A stretch of DNA of 64,000 bases from Tetraselmis striata (Eukaryota; Chlorophyta; Chlorodendrophyceae; Chlorodendrales; Chlorodendraceae): positions 62,001-126,000 of the forward strand of contig VCJN01000486.1 of assembly GCA_006384855.1 (NCBI GenBank). Direction: 5' to 3'. The notes beneath the pieces are model-generated. The model was not told the DNA's origin. It saw only the letters and a program-made list of their open reading frames with translations, and did not search any database. Of the stretch, positions 22,941 through 32,757 are shown piece by piece; the stretch's first letter is position 1, and each line of letters opens with the position of its first letter. Both the position numbers and the translations under genes were made by a program.

Positions 22941-25205
22941 CGTGTCGCTCTCGGCCGCGTTACATTATGCCGCCCTCCGACCAAAACAGAATAGCAGGCC
23001 AGCAGAATTAACGGCGCACCTGATTGGGGTCGACCGACTATGGTGGGCCCAATTCGGTGCAGGGTGAACAACGCGTCCTTGCGCACGAGTGGATTCCTTG
23101 AAGGCTGTCCGACGCTGGAGGGGGATCGCCCGACCAGCGTAGTTGAGGTTTGTGATACAAGCCATTCCGCAGGTTTACAGTCCTTTGTTGGGATATCAGC
23201 AATGCGTCTGATAAAATGGAGTCACAGCGACAATTATATCGGTGCTTATAATCTCTACCCGTTGGAGGTGTGCGTTGTAGTTGATCGTCGCGAATTAGTC
23301 ACTGTTGCATGGAAGTGGCGGAGTTTCAGCTCGTGCTGGTTGGGGATGGAGCGATCGTCATCAGCAAGAAAAGCTGCAACCGCCGGACGGACCTACTCGC
23401 GCGACAGCACGGCAGCACGCCACGGACAGTAGCGCTGGTACGAATACCAGGTGGTCAGGCATCCACGATGACCTACCCTCAGTCCCTCACTATATATCTA
23501 CAGGGTACAATTACATGAGCTAGCTGCAAAAGGCGATCTGGAAACCATCCGAAAAGGCAATAAGGATTAATCCTTACAGAACGTCCAGTACAGCAATTTA
23601 CTGCCTGTACAGTAGTTGCCACTCCTGTGGTCCCGTCCCGGGGGCGGAAAAAGCAAGTACCTGTACTCGGCACTAAGCCCCTAACGCATCATCGTCAGCG
23701 GCAATGATGTCGTGGCGCGGCCATGTGCGCGAGAGATTAGCGTCTTGAAAACAAGTACCTGTAAGTAAGGATTGATCCTCAGCGCCTTCTGCTGCTAGCT
23801 CATGTAAATAATCCTCAGCGACTGCCCTGTAGCTCTAACGATGTAAACGCGACAAATTGTAATTCAATATAGACTACTCGACGAGACGATGTATTACACG
23901 TGCGCATATCCGGCGCCGGCTAATAATTGATTCGAGATTCCCCGGGTCACCAGTGTAGAGGTACTGTTCGCGAATATGCTGAAAGTACTTTATTATTCGT
24001 CAGGTCGTTCTTAAATATGTTTGAAATTGTTTATGATAATTTCAAATAATACAGGTATATGTACGTATGTACTAATGCACCCCACAAATCCATCATCTTA
24101 GTCCTTGTAAACCCTGAATGTTTATTGGGCCCTCGGGTTTGAAAAAAATGACTCCGAAGTTATTCAATCTGTATTATTCATGACCGTAGTATTTCGGTAT
24201 TGATCGTGAATATCGATATGTTTTAAATAAGGCCAGTAAGAATTGTTAGTTTGTTTTAGGTGCCATGTGTCGCTCAAAACAGAGGGGGGGGGGGGGGGGA
24301 TTTGTAGCTGGGCAAGGTTTGGTAGCTAGTACTTTCCGCTTTGCTTACCGGCTCCAACTAACCGCCGTACCGTACGCACCGCACAACCCTCGCCAACACT
24401 GCCGCCGCGCGCCGCGCGAGGTAGGTCGGCATGCATGTTGCTGTTGCCCCGAGCGCAAATACCTATCAGTCCACAACCACTCCTACCTCAGGTCTCCAGC
24501 CTTCGGCTTGGGTAGCTGACACCATGTCGGTATCCACCAGGCACACCGTGAAGGGGGAGGTGAAGTGGGACGGCAGGGAGTTTTCGGGTTTTCCGATAAG
24601 CCCGTGCTCTACCCCCGCCTAGAGCAGAATTGGCTAGAGGCCCGTACCGTGCGCAGCAAGCTATGGAGTATGCAGTGAACGACCTGGACCCTAGCCTATC
24701 CTTTGAGCTCGTTGAACACATTGTAGTGGTCGTCGTGAAGTATGAACTGTTCAGCTCGCCATCCTCTGGCAATAAGAGGCGGCATGCATGTGACCGGCGA
24801 GTCCGGTGGCAGCCGCATGCTCCGAGACAACCTAACCTGTGGGATTCGATGGAAGAGGTGCCCACTCAGTCTCACTTCGAGTTAGCATGGTGGGCACACG
24901 CCAGAGGGGAGAGGAGCAGCCATAGAACACTACTGCAATATAATCGTGTGCTTTGTGCTCTCAATGCTGCCCTCATGCATTGATATATATGCACACCTAC
25001 GTGTGTGGCAGTTGCTCCCTACATAATATATTTATGGACAATTCCAGCACCTTTCCAATGGACACTGATGTTGATAGTACTTAACACAGTTAATCAGCCA
25101 GCTACAAAACTTATGGAGGGGCGGGTCAGATTAGAGGGGGGGGGGGGTACCTAACACACTAACAATTCTGACTGGCCCAATTGTCGTTTATGGTCGTCAT
25201 GGATG
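22941..25205. other. Repeat-rich intergenic region
   Basis: No gene supported. Short open frames around 23300-23520 and 24430-24980 have no recognisable domain. It contains copies of repeat family B (23512-23660, and an inverted piece near 23790) and G runs at 24286-24299 and 25136-25147. The part 23860-24260 is AT-rich. Confidence 0.4.
23512..23660 (+). repeat. Dispersed repeat family B, copy 2
   Basis: Starts with AATTACATGAGCTAGC, continues with GGCGAT and AAAAGG, and after about 115 bp has GTCCCGGGGGCGGAAAAA. The same two modules are found at 31885 and 32066. Confidence 0.6.
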
Positions 25206-25239
25206 TATATATACGGTATATATGTTAAGACCCATGTAC

Positions 25240-25710
25240 GAAAATGCCCTATGTATACACAGGTCATGGTCAAAATGCCATGTGGATACACAGGGCATTA
25301 CCTTGTATGCCCTATGTATACATAGGTCACTTGCATTGACCTGTGTACACACACGTCATTTTGACCATGCCCTTTGTATACACAAGTCACTTGAAATCGC
25401 CATGTGTACACACAGGTCATAGAAAATGACCCAAGTGCGAACATCGCTGCCTTGTTTGTGCACATGTCATATGACATATGACCCAGGTACATGTTTTCAC
25501 CAAGGCCATTTCACAGATGCCCCATGTACAAAGGTGTCGGGTGTTAGGTGTGTTTTTACATTGGTGACCTATGTATGCACAGGTCAAACATGGGTAATGT
25601 CCCAAGTGCGAACACGCCAGTTCCAGACCATATTGTTACTTGGGCCATACAGACTGACCTGTGTGTACTCAGGGCTATCACTCGGTATGGCCCAAGTGCG
25701 AACATTGCGC
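25240..25710. repeat. Left palindrome array (units near TGACCTGTGTATACACAGGTCA)
   Basis: About 13 degenerate copies of a ~22-bp palindrome spaced by 10-30 bp. Individual units differ at several positions but keep TGACC/GGTCA arms and a TGTRTACA-like centre. Confidence 0.8.
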
Positions 25711-26973
25711 AAATTGCATTTGATTTTCAAACATATCAAATTAAACCATTTTTCATCGGGTTTTCCACTACATTCTGTCATTTTCTACACATTTCTCCTA
25801 CTGGTGGACGCACCTGCGTCATACAAATTCACGCAAGTGGCGTTGCCGTTGTGGCATCTAGAGTTGCACTTACGGCCAGCTTTTCGGCAGGCACAAAGGG
25901 TGGTTTTGCATGCAATGGCGCCTTGCAACTGCACTTAAGCATACCTTGCCCGCCATGGAGGGACGCCGATCTAACAGCGTCCCGGAGCGAGATTTTCTTC
26001 CAGCTCCCTGGATCCCCCTACTTGTCAACCACCCCTTCAAGTCCTAGCTGTGATGGGGTCATTGACCTCATGTTGGGAGCAAGGTCTTACTGACCGTAAC
26101 ATTTGTTCCCAACGCCAACCAGGTTTGCCAGGCGGTACATGCCCTTGGCGGTGACATGGCAACACAACAATGGAAGCTCCCTAACTCATTTAATGCGCCG
26201 GCGTACAAATACACCTACTGAAGAAGTGATGTGCGGGCAACATAGCCAACATTCGTAAAGTATGCTACTCAGCTCGATGACAACCGATGTGCATGTCGTT
26301 GCATCAACCTTCCCACGATCCACACCAGGGGCAACAACTTGCACAGCGTCGGCAACCTCAGGCGCATGGCCGAACCGCCGTGCCACCATGGCGCCAACTT
26401 GTTTGGCATGAGCAGCACCGCATGCCCGGCGAACGCGGCCCCCAAAAGGGCGTCACATTTGCATCTTCAGGCGAGCCTACAGGGTCGCGAGGGCGCTTGC
26501 GTAGAACAGGTGTCACATGATGTTGGCCTTCTGCGGTGCCACCGTTATCATGCGGCCGCTCCGCCGGGTCTTGCAGAGCTAGGGCGAAGAAGTCCCCTTG
26601 CCAGCCGCGCCCTGTAGCGGGGCATTGCTCGTTGCAATAGCCCTCCTCTGTCCCTCCTACGCGCACATGAAGTGTGTCAGTATGCATTCACAATATAGAT
26701 TTGCACGGACATCGGGGAATGGCACCCATATTACATGTGCATATGTTATGGTAGAACATCCCGCATCCCTTGCATTGGTGCCCCTTCATAGGCCCTTCCG
26801 TAGGTATCCTTTGGCCTATCACACATACACACTCCACTAGCCACATAAGCTTTGCACGCAACGGTGGATGTCAATGGGTTCCAATCTTCCTTGTGGCCAG
26901 GGATGCACTCCCGCGGTGCCACCCGCCCATGCGCATGAGGTTGACATGCGGCACCTGCGCATAAAACAACATA

Positions 26974-27414
26974 TCAGTAGAACGTTTTCCAAACATTACA
27001 TGCGGCATTTCTATTCCTAAATGGGGTGCGCATGTCGCACCTGCTGTGCGGCGGGGCTGCTACATCCTCTACCCTCATCGGCTCGGATGCAGCGGGGCTG
27101 GCAAGCTCTCCAGCAAGGCCATCAATGGGCGGGGCTGTTGCATCCTCTGCCATCGGCTCAGATGCAGCGGGGCTTGCAAGCTCTGCCGCAAGGCAATCAG
27201 TGGGCGAAGCTGCTGCATCCTCTGCCATCCGCTCAGAAACAACGGGGCTTGCAAGCTCTGCCGCAAGGCCATCAGTGGGCGGGGCTGCTGCATCCTCTGC
27301 CATGGGCTCAGATGTAGTGGAGCTGACATCATCGATGGCCTTGTCTTGCGGCAAGCCTAGTGCGGCACCGGCACCTATAGCTACGTGCGGACGGGCGCGT
27401 TCGGCGTCATACAA
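26974..27414 (-). CDS. Hypothetical protein with 25-residue tandem repeats, inside the inverted-repeat element
   Basis: Not recognised. The first residues are MYDAERARPHVAIG. Three and a half units of a 25-residue repeat follow, each resembling ASPAASEPMAEDAAAPPTDG plus LAAEL, encoded by a 75-bp tandem repeat. The complementary strand is also open across the repeats, so coding status is uncertain. The C-terminal part (CDMRTPFRNRNAACNVWKTFY region) has no known motif. Confidence 0.3.
   Translation of the reverse strand: MYDAERARPHVAIGAGAALGLPQDKAIDDVSSTTSEPMAEDAAAPPTDGLAAELASPVVSERMAEDAAASPTDCLAAELASPAASEPMAEDATAPPIDGLAGELASPAASEPMRVEDVAAPPHSRCDMRTPFRNRNAACNVWKTFY
27045..27330. repeat. 75-bp tandem repeat (about 3.7 copies)
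   Basis: Seen directly as repeated GCAAGCTCTGCCGCAAGGC and GCATCCTCTGCCAT words at 75-bp spacing. Confidence 0.85.
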
Positions 27415-27984
27415 TGCTCACGATCACGCATCTGAAGCTCTGCACGCGAGGAGGGGGGGGGGGGGCAAGATCACGCACGCATGAGAACTTACCCTTTCGG
27501 CAGTCGCCAGGGAGTCCCATGTGCCAGGACATCGCGCTTGGCAGTTCGCCAAGCCTCCTCTATAAGCAGCGCGAGGTTGTGTCTGCCGGATTATCCCATC
27601 CACAGGGCCATTCTATCGTTGAACGATGTGCGGTGGAGTGCCATGGCGGCGGAGCGCTCTAGCGCCGCATTGCCGGCTGCGTCGTGGTGGCGGCGGGCGG
27701 CGGCGGCTTCCGGCGTCATTCCGTGGGTGGGCGCTTTCTGACGCAAACGCCGCAGCTTCGGCCAGGTCTGCCTTACCTAGGGTATGGGTCGGTTCGGCGT
27801 TTGCCTTGTTGGCACTTGGGGCGGGCGGGGCGGAAGGGCATGTGTGCACTTGGGTAGATCTGGCTTGAAATGCGCACGCCCGTACAGGGTAGCGTAGCTT
27901 CGCACCGCCGGGCGCACAAGAGCCGCGTAACGTCGGGCGTTTTGAATCCTTGTAGTTTCGGTCCCAGTACGCGGTGCATGGGAC

Positions 27985-28430
27985 ATCCATAATGACCTGT
28001 TCGCACATAGGTCGAATTCGCGATGTCCTATGTACAGGAAAATAGAGGTGTTCGAACCTAGGTCCAAAAAATGACCTATGTGTACATGGGTCAAATATCA
28101 TTTGACCTGTGTATACACGGGTCATCATTGGTGATCCGTGTATATACATGTCGATATCGTAATGACCTATGTGTACACGGGTCATGATCACTTTGACCTG
28201 TTTGTACACGGGTCATAAAAGTGACATGTGTGTACACGGGTCAAAGTGAACATGACGCGTGCACACACAGGTCATCACGGTATCGACCTGTGTATACACA
28301 AGCATAATAATGACCTGTGTGTACATAAGTCAATTATAAATATGACATGTGTACACACATGTCAAATTGATTACTTGTGTATACACAGGGCGATCAGTGT
28401 GTATAGGTACACATGGCATTTTCGTACATG
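27985..28430. repeat. Right palindrome array
   Basis: About 15 copies of the same ~22-bp palindrome family as the left array; several are close to TGACCTGTGTATACACGGGTCA. Confidence 0.8.
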
Positions 28431-28440
28431 GGTCTTAACA

Positions 28441-28871
28441 TATATCTAGCACTTTGTTGCTGCACCCTTTCACACGTGGTTTAGGGACATGCCACGCGCT
28501 AAGAAGTAGTACGGGCCTAAGGGACATTAAAAACAAAACTACAAAAGTAGAAGCAGCAATATGAATGACATGAACTCCACACCGGTGCATCTTCAATCTG
28601 CTTTAGCAGCCAATGAGTCTAAAATTGGCCGCGGAACAATATTAATGGGATTGGTGTCTTCGAGCTAGGATCTAATATCTGTTCTATCTCTAAATCTGCA
28701 TGCTGGTGATGAGCAATATTATTAATAAATTACTGCATAACACAGCAAATATGTTTACCGATAATTATATGAATAGAGCAATATTTGTATCATTATAATA
28801 ACCATAACCATAGCAATATTTTTATGCCAGCATCACCAATAGTGGCAGAGCTGGGCTTCCCGTATTAGTAA
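28441..28871. other. AT-rich spacer
   Basis: No gene or clear element; composition is strongly AT-rich around 28720-28820, unlike the neighbourhood. Confidence 0.5.
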
Positions 28872-29204
28872 TGTTTACTACTAGTAGTAGGGGTTTCTTC
28901 TTCCCTTGTCTACATAGCAGGCGCGGTACACAACATGCAGTACGGTGCAAGTATGTCCACGTGGCATGCCCATACCGCCTGAGGAGTTGCATCACCCGCA
29001 GCACCTAGGCAATTTCATCGTCTAGCCGAAGTTGCTGTACGCCCATACGGCACTGCACCAATCCGCGCGCGGTTACCCGACGCAGCCATCCCGGAAAGCG
29101 ATGCTCCCGCATGTTGCTCCGTCGTGAGCTTAAAAACACCATGGGGCTTGCATGGCCCCATCTTCCTTGTCGCGGCGCACCCACCATGGGGTCGCGCCGC
29201 GACA
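28872..29204. repeat. LTR-like direct repeat, left copy
   Basis: Starts TGTTTACTACTAG and ends CGCCGCGACA, so it has TG...CA termini. About 75-80% identical to 31403-31740 in the same orientation, including GCAGGCGCGGTAC, AGTATGTCCACGTGGCA, CAATTTCATCGTC and CATGGGGTCGCGCCGCGACA. GAGCTTAAAAACACC may be a TATA-like box. Confidence 0.75.
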
Positions 29205-29384
29205 TAGCTCGTATCTTAGTTAGTGACATGCAAGGTATACAAGGCACTCAGAAGTGACGCCCCCACCAGCTCGAGGACATGCCTCGCTAGCCGGGAAGCG
29301 TTCGACGATCGACCAAAGGGCACCGTGCGCCGGCTTCTCGGGCCGACAACGAGTGCCCCACACGGATAACTGTTCGACTGATCC

Positions 29385-29406
29385 GGGGGGGGGGGGGGGG
29401 GGGGGG
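29385..29406 (+). repeat. Poly-G run
   Basis: About 22 consecutive G followed by further G-rich sequence; read directly. Confidence 0.9.
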
Positions 29407-29574
29407 AGGGGGGGCGGGCGGGGGGCTCTTCCCACCTCGCGACACAAGAGCCCCCCATGCCGCCGGCCTTCGGCTCGCATGCGTAGAAGACCGCCATCTC
29501 CGAGCAAGAACGACCCATGCGCCGGTGGCACCTGCAGCCTCAACGAGCTCCGCGCCACAACCGGGCTGCCCCTC

Positions 29575-31135
29575 GTAGCCCCATGCACGGAGCTAGTCGG
29601 CGCCTGCCGGCCACTGTTGTGTGCCGCGTCCGGCCCCCCACGCAGTCAGCTCGCGCCATCTATCGTGCCGCTACTCCGACGCGGAGCTTGTCGGCCTCGT
29701 CAAGCCGCCGTTGCGCCGAGTCATCGGGTTACGTCCGCGGCGGTATGGGCATGGAGCTAGTCGGCGACATTGGACCGCTACCGCACATAGTGCTGCTTCC
29801 GCGGCCTGGGCACGCAGCAAGTCGGCGACATCATCGGGCCACCGCTGCGCCATGTGCCGATGGTTGCTTCCGCGGCCCATGCACGCAATGGGTCGGCGGC
29901 AACGAGCCGCCACTGCGCCACGTGCCACGGTCGCTTTCGTTGTCCGAGCACGCAGCTGGTCAGCACCAATGGGCCGCCGCTTCACCATGTGCCACGGTTG
30001 CTTTCACAGCTCGGGCACTACGCCGCTGGTTGGCGACATCGGGCTGCCCTTGCACCATGTGCCCCGGTCACTTTCGCGGCCCGGGCACGCGGCTGGTCGG
30101 CGTCATCGGGCCGCCGTTGCACCATGTGCCCCGGCCGCTTTCGCAGCTCGGGCACGCAGTAGGACTACTGCGCCATCGGACCGCCACTGCACCAAGCGCC
30201 CCGGATGGTGTCGCGGCCCGGGCACGCACTTGGTTGGCGCCAACGGCCCGCCGTTGCACGTGGTGCCCGAGTTGTTTCACAGCCCGAGCATGCAGTTGGT
30301 CGGCGCCGTCAAGCCGCCACTGCACCATGTGCCCCGGTCGCTCTCTCGGCCAAGGCATGCAGTTGTCGGCGCCGACGGGCCGCCACTGCATGTGGTGCCG
30401 CGGTTACTTTCGCACCCCGGGCACGTAGCTGGTCGGCGCCAACGGACCGCAGTTGCACACGATGCCCCGATTGCTTTCGAAGCCAGGGCACGCGGGTCTT
30501 CGGCGCCATCAAGCCGCCGCTGCGGCTTGTGCTCCGGTCGCTCCCGCGGTCCGGCACGTAGTTGTTCGGCGCCAACGGGCCGCCGCTTCACGTGGTGCCC
30601 CGGGTATTTTCGCAGTATGAGCACGCAGCCGGTCGGCGCCATTGGCATGTGCCCGGTTGCTTGCGCGACCAGTGCACGAAGTTGGTCGTCGCCAACGGGT
30701 CGCCGCTGCACGTTTTGCCCTGGTCGCTTTGCAGTCGGGGCACGCAGTTGGTCGGCATCACGAGGCCGCCACAACACACAGCTAGTCGGCACCGAATGGC
30801 CGGCACTTTGTGCCCCGGTGGCTACGCACCCCCGGGTACGCAACTAGACTGCGCCATCTGGCCGCCACCGTCCCGTGTGCCCCGGTCGCTTCCGCGGCCC
30901 GGGCACGTAGCTTCTTGACACCAACGCGCCGCCGCTGCACGTTGTGCCCCGGTTGCTTCGCAGCCCTGCCGGGCGCGCAGCTGGTCGGCGCCATCGGGCC
31001 GCCACTGCACCGTGTGCCCGGTCGCGTCCTCGGTTCGGGGCAAGAAGCTGGTCGGCTCCGACGGGCCGCCGCTGCACGTTGTGCCGTGGCTGCTTTCGCA
31101 GCCCGGGGCACGCAGCTGATCGGCACCTCCAGGCC
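29575..31135. repeat. ~66-bp GC-rich minisatellite, about 23 units
   Basis: Unit landmarks GGCACGCAGCTGGTCGGCGCC, GGGCCGCCGCTGCAC, TGTGCCCCGGTCGCTTTC recur every 66-69 bp. Because the period is a multiple of three, long frames (over 300 codons) stay open on both strands; they encode the repeat in each frame and are not good evidence for a protein. Confidence 0.85.
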
Positions 31136-31402
31136 ATCGCTGCATGCTTGGCTTGTCAAGCTGCCCCCTGCTGCAGCCCCCATCAACCCCGCGCGGAGCC
31201 AGCTCCTACGGACTACAGCGTCCATCCCACCCCCCCCCCCCGCCCCCGCCCCCGCCCGTCCTTCACGCGCCCCGCCGTGCGACGGTAGCCAGCCTGTTTT
31301 TCTCCGGGGTGGTCGCTGCTCTCCCGCCCGGCCGCCGCCCTGCGGCTGGCGCCTAAGATTGCCCGGTAATATGTCTGCGCCCCCTCCCTCGCTCCCTTGA
31401 AG

Positions 31403-31740
31403 TGTTGACTACTATATTACTCGGGATTTCCTCTTCTTGTCATTGTCTATTTATTAGCAGGCGCGGTACGGCACCATTACGGTGCTAGTATGTCCACGTG
31501 GCACCCGTACCGCCTGAGGAGCTGCATCAACAGCAGCGTCTCGGCAATTTCATCGTCCGGCGTAATAAGTTGCCGTACGTCCGTCCGGCACCACCCTGTG
31601 CAGTTACCCGAGCGACGCGGCCACCCCGGGAAGCCTTGCTCCCGCATGCTGCTCCATCGTGTGCTTAAAAGCACCAGGGGGATTGCTTTTCTCTATCTTT
31701 TTTTGTCGCGTCGCACCTACCATGGGGTCGCGCCGCGACA
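31403..31740. repeat. LTR-like direct repeat, right copy
   Basis: Starts TGTTGACTACTATA and ends CGCCGCGACA; partner of 28872-29204 with identity ending sharply at both borders. Confidence 0.75.
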
Positions 31741-32757
31741 GCCACTCCCTTCCAGCCTTCACTCCGTTCTCAAAATCTTTGCGGGTCTGCCCCTGGCTTT
31801 ATGGCCCCTCGAAAAAGCTTGTAATAATGCCAAAGCACCTTTTCGACAGTATGCATTCGACCCGTCCCTCCCTCGAAAAAATTAATTACATGAGCAGCAA
31901 GCGGAAGGCGATATCAGGAAATCACCGAAAAAAGGATAGTCAGAAAGGTCCTCTACCTCGAAAAAATACTGGATAGCTGCCTGAACGGCCGTCGTATGTA
32001 GGGGTTTCACTGCGGTGCAAGGGTTTCACTGTTGCTACGTTGCTACCCGTACCCTGTACCGAAAGTCCTGTCCCGGGGCGGGCGGTGGGGGGGGAAAAGG
32101 CTGGGTCCCCCGAGACTCTCGATATATGCGCTACAGGGTACACGATGAAATGCTGACAATGGCAACACGATCGGCATATTGTCGTCGAGTCCTGCTGACT
32201 ACGCGCAGCGCCGGCCCCTGACCTGGCCTGAGTGAGCGCCGAGATACCCCGCTGGACGAGCTGCTGCAGACCGTGACAGCTTACGCAGAGGCGGGCATCG
32301 CCGGCGGTGGTTGACCACGCGCTGCTCGAAACGCATGGACCAACGGACCTACCCCCGGCGAGACCACGTCGTCGTGGACTTGTCCCTACCTGTAGGCGTT
32401 CCGCCGTCGTTTTATCTATCGTTGCTATAATTCTCCTCATTATATATATAATAAGGACATTTGTAATAAGAATAAATGATAATATTCTTATATTTATTCT
32501 CGAGCTCGCTTGATCTGTCCTCCAGCCACTTGGACACAACTACAGTCGCGCACCTTTCAGCCAGGGCGGAGCGGCGCTGGAGTGCTAGCAGCGCGCCGCG
32601 CATTGCCGTTGCCGCCCGCACGACTTGGTGAGTGTAGCTCGTGGGTCTGAGCCCCGAGACGAGTAGCGGGCAGCGCAGCATCGCCGTGGCCGAGGAGCGA
32701 CAGCTTCGCTTCAATTGCCTTCTCGGTAGCGGCGGTTCCCGTCCAGTCGCGGGCAGC
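31741..32757. other. Intergenic / 5' flank of the phosphoesterase gene
   Basis: Contains repeat family B (31885-32125), an AT-rich patch at 32430-32500, and no supported gene. The promoter of the downstream gene should lie in the GC-rich part after 32520. Confidence 0.4.
31885..32125 (+). repeat. Dispersed repeat family B, copy 3
   Basis: AATTACATGAGCAGCA, GGCGATATCAGGAAATCACC, AAAAAAGG, then AGGGTTTCACTG, GTCCTGTCCCGGGGCG and CCCCCGAGACT in order. The first half matches the minus strand of 58050-58105 almost exactly. Confidence 0.65.

Larger units (their letters stand above)
25215..28440. mobile_element. Large inverted-repeat element with palindrome-array ends
   Basis: The outer ends match in inverted orientation: ATATATGTTAAGACCCATGTACGAAAATGCC at about 25217 on the plus strand and at about 28440 on the minus strand. 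Each end then car­ries a 440-470 bp array of roughly 13-15 imperfect palindromes. The ~2.3 kb middle has open frames on both strands but no recognised transposase. A small frame at 25964 (MEGRRSNSVPERDFLPAPW) and a 147-codon minus frame at 27414-26974 with 25-residue repeats are the most protein-like parts. A non-autonomous DNA transposon is the likeliest reading. The A/T stretch next to both termini (ATATAT) could be a target duplication but is itself palindromic. Confidence 0.65.
28872..31740. mobile_element. LTR-retrotransposon-like element without pol, carrying a minisatellite
   Basis: Two direct TG...CA repeats of 333 and 338 bp flank about 2.2 kb that is mostly a ~66-bp tandem repeat. 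No gag, protease, reverse transcriptase or integrase motif is visible. Target duplications (AGTAA left, GCCAC right) do not match and no primer-binding site or polypurine tract was clear, so a non-autonomous (TRIM/LARD-type) element or a simple segmental duplication both remain possible. Confidence 0.55.

Noticed and set aside
24265..24983. Possible small genes on either strand
   Set aside because: Protein-like fragments only (for example AMEYAVNDLDPSLSFELVEH); no domain, no consistent splice sites and neighbouring repeats.
25240..28430. Regularly spaced repeats resembling a CRISPR array
   Set aside because: Units are degenerate palindromes with short, irregular spacers in a eukaryotic nuclear context and without any cas gene; the two clusters form the ends of an inverted-repeat element.
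29621..30847. A 409-codon plus-strand open frame, and overlapping long frames on both strands
   Set aside because: It lies within the ~66-bp minisatellite whose period is a multiple of three, which keeps every frame open; no ATG, domain or splice context supports a gene.
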